A DNA stretch of 64,000 nt, taken from Lentimicrobiaceae bacterium (lineage in GTDB: Bacteria > Bacteroidota > Bacteroidia > Bacteroidales > JAGNHN01). The stretch lies in assembly GCA_018001695.1 (NCBI GenBank), contig JAGNHN010000007.1:1-64000 (forward strand), written 5' to 3'. This document shows positions 9,930 through 19,000 of this stretch, one piece after another (within the stretch, counting starts at the first letter, position 1; each line of letters begins with the position of its first letter). The position numbers were made by a program, and so were the translations under genes. The notes below the pieces were generated by a model that saw only the letters and a program-made list of their open reading frames with translations, made no database searches and was not told the DNA's origin.

Positions 9930-12155
9930 TCAATTCTTGTTGATCCGGTTAAGTGTCCAATTGAGCTTAAGGAACCAGGTCCTGCCATACCCGGCCAGAT
10001 GGCTGCCACCACTGCCGCCATGAACACCTCCTGTGCCGCCCATAATGTCGATGGCTGTGTTATTAAGCACGTTCTTCACCCCTGCAGCCAGGCTCAACTG
10101 TCGTTTCAGCAGGGTGCGGGAGAGAGATGCATCCAGGATATGATAGTCATCGATAAACCCTTCCCTTAGTTCTCCTGTATTATCCAGATACAGTTGCGGC
10201 AATTTCCCGACATACTTGTAAAAAGCAGATACTTCCCACGCAGCGCCAAAAGGCTTCAGGCTTAGGCTTGTGTTAAAATCTGTGGCATAGCGTAATTCCT
10301 CAGCATTTTCCGCTGCACTACCAATCGCGCTCGATCTTCCGGTGAAGGATAATCCTGGTTTAATGCTGACCCAGGGATAGAGCGCTGCCTGAAGTTTGAG
10401 TTCGGCACCTCGTGTATTATATTGATCTACATTAATATAGGTATACAGACTTTGTCCTGACTGCGCAAGCGTAATGATATTTCGAATGCGGTTGTCAAAC
10501 AGGTTGAGCTCTGCTGACCAGTCCAGCTTTCCTTTGTGCCCGCTCAGGCTGGCCGAAATATTTGCATTGGCGGAATACTCTGCTTCAAGCTCAGGGTTTC
10601 CCTGAATATTGTGGTTGATGTCGACAAAGTAGAGATACAATTCTTTCAGTGCCGGTGCCCTGAATCCTCTTGAATAACTGGCCCTGAGGGTCAAAGTCTC
10701 AGCAGCCCGCCATTTGCCGTGCATGGACCAAATCAAAGGGTGTTTATAGCGGGAGTTGTATCCATAGCGCAGGCCCGGTTGCAGTTCCAGGGTTTCGACA
10801 GGCTGGTATTTGATACTGGTAAAAGCCGCATAATCACCAATTTGCTGGCGCTGATCCGTAATTCTCTTACCTGTTCCCATTTCCATATTAACATCAACAC
10901 CAAGCTTGTATTCGAGGGCAGCACCCGGGTCGGCGTGGATGGTAACCAGCCTTGCCATAAATGACTGGAAACTTGTGGTATCCTGATCCTCGTCATTACC
11001 ACTCTTTACTTGCTGCAAGGTTGTGAGATCCTTGAACATCGTTTCCTTCTCCCGGTTATAACCAGACCAGGCTGTCATCCCTTCAAGTTTGATCCATTCG
11101 CCCAGGGGATATGTTGCCTCTACCCTTGCGGTGTAGCGCTGCGTGAAGAAATACGCATCAAAAGCCGTTTCGTAGTAAGGCGGCAACAAGGCTCCCTTGT
11201 TGAGCAGGAGTTCATGGAAATAGCGCATCGCCGCCTTCAGTCTGAAATCGCCCATCCGATAGGAATAGGTAACCTCGCCATCATACTGTCGCTTAGGTTT
11301 CCAGAGTTTTGCCCTGGAGGTGTCTTCGGGAGACCAGCCGCTGAAGAAGTTCCTGGCCATGTTCATTGATAAGCCATGACGTTTACTGGAATAGGATGCT
11401 GCCATGGAGGCGTTGTAGGTCCCAACAGATTCGTAATAGGTTTCGAGGGATGAACGCCATTGATCCGGCATGCTTTCGCGGGTGATAATGTTTACCACGC
11501 CAGCCAGCGCATTGCTGCCATAGATCACCGACATAGGACCTTCGATGACCTCCACATGTTCGACATTGTGAAGGTTCAGCTGTCCAAGGTCGATATTTCC
11601 ATTCATACGGCCGATTACCGGTACGCCATCTATCAGGAATTTGATGTGTTCCCCACTGAGTCCGCGCAGGCTGAGGTGGGAGCCGAGCGCACCGTCCTGG
11701 GAAAGGCGCATACTCAACTCATCGGAGAGCAATTCACGGAGGTTGGTAGCAGCTTTGGAATTGATTTTGGCTGTCGATATGACGCGTACGGGGTAGAGGG
11801 ACCGGTCAGCCTGGCGGGGCGTGTATTGTGCTGTCACGACAACGGCATCCATATCCAGCACGGCAGGCCGGATCAGCAGGGTATGCGAATTACCCGGAAC
11901 GATGGTGTCCAGGTAATTCACATAGCCCACACAACTAACTTTGAGGCGGGATGGACGGGTAGCCACATTGGGAGCATATCCGGCGGCATTGGTTACCACC
12001 AGATGCTGATCCCTGCCATCGAGCGATTCGATCAGAATATGGGCATACGGGATCACATCTCCTGTTTGGGCATCCTTCAGCAACAGCCTGGCTTCCTGTG
12101 TCCAGGCCAGGGCTGCATACACCAGCCATACCGCAGCAAGGACGGCTCGTCTCAT
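9930..12155 (-). CDS. TonB-dependent outer-membrane receptor (HmuR-like context)
   Basis: This is a 741-residue active-transport outer-membrane receptor. It has a signal peptide (cleavage near AWTQ-EA, residue 20), a CarboxypepD_reg-like domain at about 22-97, and a TonB-box-like strand MDAVVVTAQ at 102-110. The plug domain spans about 118-228 (LSLRGLSGEHIKFLIDGVPV, VEVIEGPMSVIYGSNALAGV). A 22-strand barrel follows, with the typical ending GYGRTWFLKLNWTLN. Its start overlaps the upstream T9SS HmuY gene by ATGA and its stop is 1 nt from the HmuY lipoprotein start. Flanking by two HmuY-like proteins suggests heme or related tetrapyrrole uptake, by inference. Confidence 0.9.
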   Translation of the reverse strand: MRRAVLAAVWLVYAALAWTQEARLLLKDAQTGDVIPYAHILIESLDGRDQHLVVTNAAGYAPNVATRPSRLKVSCVGYVNYLDTIVPGNSHTLLIRPAVLDMDAVVVTAQYTPRQADRSLYPVRVISTAKINSKAATNLRELLSDELSMRLSQDGALGSHLSLRGLSGEHIKFLIDGVPVIGRMNGNIDLGQLNLHNVEHVEVIEGPMSVIYGSNALAGVVNIITRESMPDQWRSSLETYYESVGTYNASMAASYSSKRHGLSMNMARNFFSGWSPEDTSRAKLWKPKRQYDGEVTYSYRMGDFRLKAAMRYFHELLLNKGALLPPYYETAFDAYFFTQRYTARVEATYPLGEWIKLEGMTAWSGYNREKETMFKDLTTLQQVKSGNDEDQDTTSFQSFMARLVTIHADPGAALEYKLGVDVNMEMGTGKRITDQRQQIGDYAAFTSIKYQPVETLELQPGLRYGYNSRYKHPLIWSMHGKWRAAETLTLRASYSRGFRAPALKELYLYFVDINHNIQGNPELEAEYSANANISASLSGHKGKLDWSAELNLFDNRIRNIITLAQSGQSLYTYINVDQYNTRGAELKLQAALYPWVSIKPGLSFTGRSSAIGSAAENAEELRYATDFNTSLSLKPFGAAWEVSAFYKYVGKLPQLYLDNTGELREGFIDDYHILDASLSRTLLKRQLSLAAGVKNVLNNTAIDIMGGTGGVHGGSGGSHLAGYGRTWFLKLNWTLNRINKN

Positions 12156-13420
12156 CGTGTCTGTGTTACAATCAGCTTCTGAGCAAAAGACTGATGACCG
12201 GCAAGCACGCGCAGCACGTAGATACCGTTACTCAGACCTTCGAGCGGGACAGGCACAACTGATTCTTCACCTTGACCTGGCACAACGGAATGATACAGTT
12301 GTTTACCCTGCAGGTCATGCAGGCTTATCTCAGCGGTTTCAGCATAGGGCAATCCAAGGCGTATCCATGTCTGACCACTGGCCGGGTTAGGATAAACCAT
12401 AGCCTGCAGGCTTGCTTCAGGTGATGCGATACCGGCAGTGCTCATCTTCTCCTTGTAGAGCATAACTTTACCACTTGAGCTTCCGGCAAAGGCCGTAAAA
12501 TAAAGTTTGTACACATCTCCAGCCTGGTCCTGGATAAAGAAGACCGTTGAATCGTCTACGATATAAGAAAATGTGCCCATGTCGAAAGTTTTCCAGTCAT
12601 AACCGATGACGGAGCGACCCGGGTCAAAAGGCTGCTGGGCCCACTCACCAAAGCTCCGGGGCACAGCCGTATACTTATTAGCGCCAATATTATAATTGCT
12701 TAATACACCCGTGACGATATAGGGAGAACCTGTTGGATGGATGGCCATGTATTTGGTGAACTGGATATCCCAGTCAGCGGCCGGGGGTTCGCGGTCAATG
12801 GGTAAGCCGACATTCAGGGAGAAATAGATGAAATTCTTGGTAGTGTAGTTGGTACAATTCAGCGTGATCTCCTGTTGGCCACTTCCATCCAGGTTGGCGT
12901 ACCTGAAGATCCAGACCGGGGCGGCACCGGCATAGGTTTTGACTTTAATCCAGATCTTGTAGATGGTGCCATCGGCTTTCTTAAGAAGATACAGCGAGTC
13001 GCCAACCACATCATGGGTGATGGTATTGTAGACGCCCCATCCATAATCAGGGTGACCTTTGGCATTGCGAATGAAGGCACCATTTTCCCAATCATCGGGG
13101 TCATTGTACAGGGCGGCCCATCCAGCCATTCCGGCAGTATCAATGGTATTCCAGCCGGAGGTATCTCCATTGGCCCAGGTGTATAAGGTGGCGCCCGAGC
13201 CGTCATTAATAAGGATAGAGGCGCTGAACACCTTCGTGGAGAAAGCCAGATCCCAGGTTTCACGAACAACGGTAGCCAGCGTACCGTTTTCCATGCTGTA
13301 ATAAACATCGCTGGCATAACTACTGCCCATGCTGACAGTATCGGGGCCTGCCTGGAGCGGGCGACTCATGGCAGCGACAAAAACAATGCCCAGAACAATA
13401 AGTATCTTGTTGGTTTTCAT
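12152..13420 (-). CDS. HmuY-like protein with T9SS sorting domain
   Basis: This 422-residue exported protein starts at MKTNKILIVLG with a signal peptide ending near LQAG. The central region is homologous to the downstream HmuY-like lipoprotein: ETWDLAFSTKVF, PAADWDIQFTKYMAI, SPYIVTGVLSN and GYDWKTFDMGTFSYIVDD recur at matching positions. The last ~85 residues are a T9SS type A sorting domain (MVYPNPASGQTW, then NGIYVLRVLAG and QKLIVTQ). It is therefore expected to be surface-bound or released through T9SS while its paralogue is a lipoprotein. An upstream ATG at 13468 gives no signal peptide at its N-terminus. It overlaps the receptor gene by ATGA. Confidence 0.85.
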   Translation of the reverse strand: MKTNKILIVLGIVFVAAMSRPLQAGPDTVSMGSSYASDVYYSMENGTLATVVRETWDLAFSTKVFSASILINDGSGATLYTWANGDTSGWNTIDTAGMAGWAALYNDPDDWENGAFIRNAKGHPDYGWGVYNTITHDVVGDSLYLLKKADGTIYKIWIKVKTYAGAAPVWIFRYANLDGSGQQEITLNCTNYTTKNFIYFSLNVGLPIDREPPAADWDIQFTKYMAIHPTGSPYIVTGVLSNYNIGANKYTAVPRSFGEWAQQPFDPGRSVIGYDWKTFDMGTFSYIVDDSTVFFIQDQAGDVYKLYFTAFAGSSSGKVMLYKEKMSTAGIASPEASLQAMVYPNPASGQTWIRLGLPYAETAEISLHDLQGKQLYHSVVPGQGEESVVPVPLEGLSNGIYVLRVLAGHQSFAQKLIVTQTR

Positions 13421-13510
13421 GACTTTATTATTTGTGTAAATGAAATATTGGAATAACCTGGTCAGCATACCTGGGGTATGCTATCTCAGAAAGAAAAGAT
13501 GACCGCAATA

Positions 13511-13852
13511 TCAGACGGAAGGTGGCGCCCGAAGTGCAGGAACACTAAATCGGGCTGCAGTAATTATATGCCCTTCAGATAGAGGCGGATAGAAACTGAA
13601 AGACCGCCCCAGGGTAAGTGAGAAGTTATTGGTGGAGGAAAGGATGGCCGGACAATGGTCATCCAGTCCAAGGCCATGATTCGACAGGCGCTCTTCTTTT
13701 TTGAAACTGAGTGCCCCCTGAAGCTGAAGGGAATACGAATGTCCAAAGACATGATGTTGGTGGAAATTGATCAGGGCGCCTACGGCAAGCCACAGGAATA
13801 CACCTGCCAGCAGGCCGGTATAGAATTCCTTTATCTGATATTTGCCCTTCAC
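13511..13852 (-). CDS. Small His-containing membrane protein heading the HmuY/TonB operon
   Basis: This is a 113-residue protein of no family I can name firmly. An N-terminal hydrophobic segment (residues 12-29, TGLLAGVFLWLAVGAL) is followed directly by NFHQHHVFGH and then by LDDHCPA, a spacing of His, Asp and Cys that resembles metal-binding periplasmic tails such as those of DUF2946-like proteins. It precedes the T9SS HmuY gene by 90 bp on the same strand, and a TAnnTTTG box lies just upstream. A role in metal or heme handling is inference from context. The C-terminal 30 residues look unstructured. Confidence 0.55.
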   Translation of the reverse strand: MKGKYQIKEFYTGLLAGVFLWLAVGALINFHQHHVFGHSYSLQLQGALSFKKEERLSNHGLGLDDHCPAILSSTNNFSLTLGRSFSFYPPLSEGHIITAARFSVPALRAPPSV

Positions 13853-13878
13853 AATAAGCTATGCATCAAAAAGAGATA

Positions 13879-13886
13879 CAAAAATA
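13879..13886 (-). promoter_or_regulatory. Candidate -7 box (TATTTTTG) for the HmuY/TonB operon
   Basis: Read on the minus strand, TATTTTTG matches TAnnTTTG and lies 26 bp before the first ATG of the operon at 13852. No good -33 TTTG was found. Confidence 0.4.
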
Positions 13887-13933
13887 TGACATTATATAAT
13901 GAGAGACGATAATTTTTTCATTCATCCGCAGTC

Positions 13934-14464
13934 TTAATTTATCCGTTTGTACGATACTCTCATCCCTGGCGTCACGCCATGCATATCGGCAAACCCGGCA
14001 TTGACCTCCAGGACATACTGCGCCGGCAGGTCTGAAGGGACAGAGGATTCGGAAAATGGAACCGTATTGGGGTGAATAGATTGAATCACAAAATTCCGGT
14101 CCAGATAGATAATATCCAAAGATATATGCGTGTTTTTCATCCAGAAAGAACGATATCTTTCTTCGGGGAAGATGAAGAGCATGCCAGCATCAGGAGGGAG
14201 GAAGTGTCTGTACATGAGTCCCCGTTCCTGTTCGAATTCGTCCTCGGCAAGTTCAATGCGGACTTGAATCAGGGTATCTCCTTCGGTAGTCAGGATGGCG
14301 AGGTTGGCTTCCGGCTCAAAGGCAGGTGCGGTCGTGACTGCAGATGGCGCGGATGGAGATGAGGGTTTGCGGTCCGGCTGGCAGGCGGCAATGACCGCAA
14401 CAAGTAACATCGCCCATAAGGGTGTCTTTATGAAAGGATCAGAAAGGAGAATTCTCATTGACAA
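13934..14464 (-). CDS. DUF192 family lipoprotein
   Basis: This is a 176-residue predicted lipoprotein. The hydrophobic N-terminal segment ends in a lipobox-like VIAACQ, followed by a Pro/Ser/Ala-rich linker at about 30-55. The remainder is a DUF192 domain: RIELAEDEFEQERGLMYR, then AGMLFIFPEERYRSFWMKNT, SLDIIYLDRNF and QYVLEVNAGFADMHGVTPG. The domain folds as a small beta barrel and its function is unknown. A start at the third residue (14458) is equally possible. It is divergent from the ferredoxin gene, and its own TAnnTTTG box is just upstream. Confidence 0.85.
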   Translation of the reverse strand: MSMRILLSDPFIKTPLWAMLLVAVIAACQPDRKPSSPSAPSAVTTAPAFEPEANLAILTTEGDTLIQVRIELAEDEFEQERGLMYRHFLPPDAGMLFIFPEERYRSFWMKNTHISLDIIYLDRNFVIQSIHPNTVPFSESSVPSDLPAQYVLEVNAGFADMHGVTPGMRVSYKRIN

Positions 14465-14480
14465 TTGCTTTTATTCACCA

Positions 14481-14488
14481 CAAAACTA
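14481..14488 (-). promoter_or_regulatory. Candidate -7 box (TAGTTTTG) for the DUF192 gene
   Basis: Minus-strand TAGTTTTG matches TAnnTTTG and ends 17 bp before the ATG at 14464, implying a very short leader. Confidence 0.4.
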
Positions 14489-14559
14489 TAGCTGAAGCGG
14501 CATTCTCTGCCTGAAAATTATTTAAAACCGGTATAAATTCCACCCTCAGCCGGGTCATA

Positions 14560-14591
14560 CTTGATTATTGTCCGAAAAGCCTTTAAGTTTG
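14560..14591 (+). promoter_or_regulatory. Candidate promoter (-33 cTTG, -7 TAAGTTTG) for ferredoxin
   Basis: CTTG at 14560-14563 is separated by 20 bp from TAAGTTTG at 14584-14591. Both elements and the spacing fit the Bacteroidota primary sigma consensus. The predicted leader to the ferredoxin ATG is about 60 nt. Confidence 0.6.
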
Positions 14592-14659
14592 TGACGGTCA
14601 TTTGAAGGAACGGAACTTCATGATTCATTTACTGTTAAGACACCAAAAAACCCAATGCT

Positions 14660-14827
14660 ATGGCTTACGTAATCACTGATGACTGCACCGCTTGCGGCAC
14701 TTGTATTGATGAGTGTCCGGTTGACGCTATCTCCGAAGGTGATATCTACAAGATTGATCCGGACGTTTGCACCGACTGCGGTTCATGCGCCGATGTTTGC
14801 CCGGTGGAAGCCATCCACCCGGAATAA
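14660..14827 (+). CDS. 2[4Fe-4S] bacterial-type ferredoxin
   Basis: This 55-residue soluble low-potential electron carrier has two classic CxxCxxCxxxCP clusters: Cys9, 12, 15, 19 (CTACGTCIDECP) and Cys37, 40, 43, 47 (CTDCGSCADVCP). The length is the normal clostridial-type size. It begins MAYVITDDC; the other nearby ATG at 14655 is out of frame. It is monocistronic, with a good promoter upstream and a strong hairpin terminator 25 bp after the stop. Such ferredoxins serve pyruvate:ferredoxin oxidoreductase, Rnf or hydrogenase in anaerobes, which points to at least partly anaerobic metabolism, by inference. Confidence 0.97.
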   Translation: MAYVITDDCTACGTCIDECPVDAISEGDIYKIDPDVCTDCGSCADVCPVEAIHPE

Positions 14828-14852
14828 ACGGCTTTGTCAATAAGGAAAGAAA

Positions 14853-14880
14853 GAGGCTGCCTCCAGATCGGGGCAGCCTC
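14853..14880 (+). terminator. Intrinsic terminator after ferredoxin
   Basis: A 9-bp perfect stem (gaggctgcc / ggcagcctc) with a 10-nt loop is followed by atttgttt, 25 bp after the ferredoxin stop codon. Confidence 0.8.
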
Positions 14881-14905
14881 ATTTGTTTATTCCCGTGAAA
14901 GGGCC

Positions 14906-14921
14906 TAACCGGGCCCGGTTA
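14906..14921. promoter_or_regulatory. 16-bp perfect palindrome (operator-like)
   Basis: TAACCGGGCCCGGTTA reads identically on both strands. It lies 30 bp upstream of the TTTG element proposed for the beta-helix gene, a position consistent with a dimeric regulator's operator. It is followed by aaaaac rather than a T tract on the plus strand, but on the minus strand nothing needs terminating here. Confidence 0.4.
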
Positions 14922-14951
14922 AAAACTTTAACACTTTATTCACAAAATCCC

Positions 14952-14984
14952 TTTGCTCACAGGACGAAGGAGTATGTAATTTAG
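14952..14984 (+). promoter_or_regulatory. Candidate promoter (TTTG-N21-TAATTTAG) for the beta-helix gene
   Basis: TTTG at 14952-14955 is followed after 21 bp by TAATTTAG (14977-14984), one mismatch from TAnnTTTG. The start codon is 55 bp further on. Confidence 0.45.
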
Positions 14985-15039
14985 CGTTCATTTTATCCAG
15001 TCTAAATTAGCCCAACATCATCTTTCAAACACAGCAACC

Positions 15040-16032
15040 ATGAAAAAGACAACTATTCTGAGTGCATTGATCTTTTGTGCCTTACTGATCGCTTCTGCCG
15101 TTCAGGCAACCGTATGGCGTGTCAACAACACCGCCGGAAGCTCAGCGCATTACACCTCTATTCAGGCTGCCCATGATGCGGCCACAACCGTCAACGGAGA
15201 CACCCTGTATGTTGAAGCCTCATCAGCCAGCGTAGGTGCTTTGTCTACCAGCAAGCGTCTTACCATCATTGGCACAGGATATTTTCTGGGAGAAAACCCG
15301 CAGACGCAGGCCTCCCCTCTGGCAAGTTATGTAGATTACATCTACTTTCAGGTAGGCAGCCAGGGCAGCAAGGTGATGGGACTCTCGATTGGTTACATCT
15401 ACCTTTATACTTCAGACATTTTCATCAACCGTTGTTATATTTACACTTCCTCCTACCCCATCTATGCGGTGTCGAATGGCGTCAGCAACATCATCATCAG
15501 CCAGAACTATCTGTACAGCTACTATTACTGGAATCCTGCTGTTTACTTCCCTTACAGTGCTTCCAATATTTTGGTCAGCAATAACTTCATTTACGGGAGT
15601 ATCTCCACAATCGCCAATTTTTCCGGTATCATCACCAATAATGTGATTTACGGTGAGCTTGGGGCCCACAACGCCGTTTACAAAAACAATATTCATCGAT
15701 TTGGCGGATTTACGCCAAACAACAGCGTTTATACCCATAATATTTCCTACAGCACAACCTTTGGCACAGCCAATAACAACCAGGCTAACGTGGATATGAA
15801 CAGCGTTTTCCTTGGAGCAACCGGCAACAGTACCGACGGACAGTGGCGGCTCAGTGCGACATCTCCGGCTATCGGTGCTGGTGAAAACGGCGTGGATTGC
15901 GGTATGTTTGGCGGTCCATTCCCTTACGTACTCTCTGGCATGCCCAATATTCCCTCTATCTATTATCTGAATGCTCCGGCTGTTCCTTCGAACACCATTG
16001 ATGTTGCCATCAAGGCCAAATCGCACAACTAA
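15040..16032 (+). CDS. Secreted right-handed beta-helix-like protein
   Basis: This is a 330-residue exported protein with a signal peptide (MKKTTILSALIF, cleaved near SAVQA-T). The opening VWRVNNTAGS, HYTSIQAAHDAA and DTLYVEAS is the N-terminal cap pattern seen in pectate-lyase-like beta-helix proteins. It is followed by short Ile/Val/Tyr/Asn-rich rungs (IFINRCYIYTS, IIISQNYLYS, ILVSNNFIYG, IITNNVIYG). The C-terminus (ATSPAIGAGENGVDCGMFGG) is typical of the end of such helices. No T9SS tail and no clear catalytic residues are seen. It is followed after 44 bp by the 1221-residue T9SS protein and is probably cotranscribed with it. Confidence 0.75.
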   Translation: MKKTTILSALIFCALLIASAVQATVWRVNNTAGSSAHYTSIQAAHDAATTVNGDTLYVEASSASVGALSTSKRLTIIGTGYFLGENPQTQASPLASYVDYIYFQVGSQGSKVMGLSIGYIYLYTSDIFINRCYIYTSSYPIYAVSNGVSNIIISQNYLYSYYYWNPAVYFPYSASNILVSNNFIYGSISTIANFSGIITNNVIYGELGAHNAVYKNNIHRFGGFTPNNSVYTHNISYSTTFGTANNNQANVDMNSVFLGATGNSTDGQWRLSATSPAIGAGENGVDCGMFGGPFPYVLSGMPNIPSIYYLNAPAVPSNTIDVAIKAKSHN

Positions 16033-16076
16033 GCGACCATAGACCGGACGCTTAACGTTCAGTCTGTTAAAGCCTT

Positions 16077-19000
16077 ATGCATATGGACAACAGGACACGC
16101 ATACCATTCAGCATTCTCCGGCCTCGCAAGGGGTTTGGATCGTCGTGGTGGGTTGCGTTGTTATTTGCTTTACTGCCCACCTTTTCCTGGGGGCAGCAGA
16201 TCACCCGACTGGAGTATTTCTTTGATACAGATCCGGGCTTTGGGAATGGTACACCTGTTCAGGTTACACCGGCTCCCGTCCTGGATAATTTCAACTTCAG
16301 TGCAAATATCAGCGCACTATCCGATGGATTCCATACCCTTTATATACGGGCCAGGGATGACAGCAGTCGCTGGGGTCATACCCTGCAGCGGCCTTTCTAC
16401 AAACTGACAGTAAGTCCACCGACCTACGGCATTGATTTACTGGAGTTTTTCTTTAATTCTGATCCGGGTCCGGGCAATGGTACCCCCATCCAGGTAACGC
16501 CAACCAGCGAGCTGGATCCTTTCAGCATCGCACTGGATATCACCAGCCTTCCGGATGGATTCAATACCCTGTATTTCAGGGCACGTAACCAGGGTGGCAG
16601 CTGGAGCATCCCGCTTTCACGCATCTTCTATAAACTCACCATTCAGCCTTCTCCCAGAACGCTGTCTTCCTATGAGTACTTCTTTAATACTGACCCGGGG
16701 CACGGGCAGGGTACGCCTGTTCCCGTAACAGTCAGCGGTGCCGTGGATTCCACTTCTTTTATGGTAGATATCTCCTCCTTCCAGGACGGATTTCATAGCA
16801 TCTATGTCAGAGGTAGAGACAACACGGGTGCATGGAGTCATCTGCAGTCACGCACATTTTTCAAGTTTTCTCTTCCCCCTGCTGCACTCCCTCTGGTTGA
16901 CCTTGAGTATTTCATTGATACGGATCCGGGTCTGAATAATGGTAACAAGATCGCTATTACACCGACCACCGATCTCAACAATTTCAGCGTTGCCATTGAT
17001 GTGAGTCAGTTAACCCAAGGTTTTCATAAGCTGGGATTCAGGTTCAGGAATTCAGCCAGTGTGTGGAGCCATACGAACCTTATTCCCTTTTACAGGGTTG
17101 CGCTTGACAGTCTTACGCCAGATATTGTCCGGATGGAGTATTTCTTCAATCAGGATCCTGGTTACGGACAGGCTACTCCCATCGCATTTACCCCTGACGA
17201 CAACCTGAGCATCAACCTGAACATAGACATCTCAGCATTAAACAACGGGTTCAACTTCCTGTTTATAAGAACATTGGATGGAACCGGTAAATGGAGCCAT
17301 AACCAGATGCGGGCCTTCTACAAGGAAGCCAGACAGGATACCCTTTTGCCTATTGTCTATGCCGAGTATTTCATCGATCAGGACCCTGGGTTTAATAACG
17401 GTATCACCATTCCTGTGGCAAGTGATTCTGCTTATCAGGATCTGGTTTTTTCCATTGACATTGACAGCCTTTCGGAGGGTTTCCACAAGTTATTCCTGCG
17501 AACACGCGATGCTAAGGGGAAATGGAGCATGACCACTTTCCAGCCCTTTTTCAAGCAGATCTTCAGGGATACCCTTGGTAAGATCGTTGCCGTTGAGTAC
17601 TTCTACGACACTGATCCAGGGGCGGGAAATGGTATATCCGTTCCGCTTACCCCCCAGGCCAATGTTCCATTCCTGGCCTGGAGTTTAAACCTGAGCGGAA
17701 TCAATTTCGGCCAACACAACCTGTTTATCCGCGCTAAGGATGAATTTGGAACCTGGAGTCTGACCAACCGCAAGGAGATCTTCTATTACCTGGATTCCTT
17801 GCCAACTGCCAGTTTGAGCGGTCCGACCGGCGTATGCATCCACGATACCGGCTATTTCGAGGTGACGCTCACAGGAACAGGCCCATGGACGATCGCTTTC
17901 AACAATGGTTTTCGGGTGGATACGATCACCAATATCACCGTAACACCACATTTCATTCCTGTCGTTCCTGATTCATCGGGCTTTTTCACGGCCCAGGTCC
18001 TGATGGTTCAGGATGTGTACTACACCGGTTTATATACCGGCATTCCTATTGAATATCAGGTTTTTCCGCTTCCAGTTGCGGCCGGAGAGATCAGCGGACC
18101 CAGGGATATCTGTGAGGGCAGCACCACTGTGGGCTTTTCCGTCTACTATATCGGGAACGCACAGTCCTATGAATGGACTGTTCCCGCAGGTGCAGTGATC
18201 ACCAGCTCAGGATATTATTGGAACTATGCCTACATCTATGTCAACTTCCCTCCGGGCGCCAGCTCCGGGCAGGTAAGTGTGCGCGGGGTGAATCACTGTG
18301 GCTACGGTCCTGCTTCTTATCTGAACATCACCATGCGGCCACATCCTGTTGTGGATGCTGGTCCTGATCAGTACATCCCCTGGGGAGATTCTGCTGTTTT
18401 GATGGCCATTCCATCAGGTGGAAACCCGCCTTACAGCTATTACTGGAGTCCCTGGTGGGTTTTTGACAACTATACCCTGCAGAGTCCAACTGCCTGGCCA
18501 GGCAGTACCCTGGGTGTTAGTGTCACCGTCAGTGATACATTCGGATGCTCTGCCACCGATGGGCTGACCATCTATGTTGGCAACCCCAATGGCACTACTT
18601 TCTCGGGCCATGTTCGCTATGACAATGCGGCCTCAAGCCAATTAGCCAATGCGCTTGTGATGATGAAACAAGGGCAGGATGTGATATTCGATACCCTGAC
18701 TGCTTTGGATGGAAGCTACCAGTTTGCCGAAGTGCCCGCCGGGTATTACGACCTTACCGCCTCCACCATGCAGGCCTGGGAAGCCGTCAATGCTACCGAT
18801 GCCCTTCTGATAGCCAAGCACTTCGTGGATTCTGTCACACTGCAGGGACTGAAGCTGACTGCCGCCGATGTGAATGCGTCCGGCTATATCAACGCTATAG
18901 ATGCCTTACAATGCATGAAGCGTTTTGTCGGTCTGATCGATTCCTTCCCCAGCGGAGACTGGTATTTCCAGAACCTGTGGGTCTATTCGAATCCTTCCGG

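Noticed and set aside
15412-16026. 204-codon antisense frame under the beta-helix gene
   Set aside because: The repetitive Asn/Ile/Val sense coding produces long open antisense frames; the sense protein has a signal peptide and helix repeats.
16200-17813. Recent tandem DNA duplication or assembly artefact
   Set aside because: The seven units differ substantially at the nucleotide level and are continuous in frame, so they look like an old protein repeat.
18778-18915. Evidence for a cellulosome
   Set aside because: A single dockerin-like pair with no glycoside hydrolase and no scaffoldin nearby does not support it.
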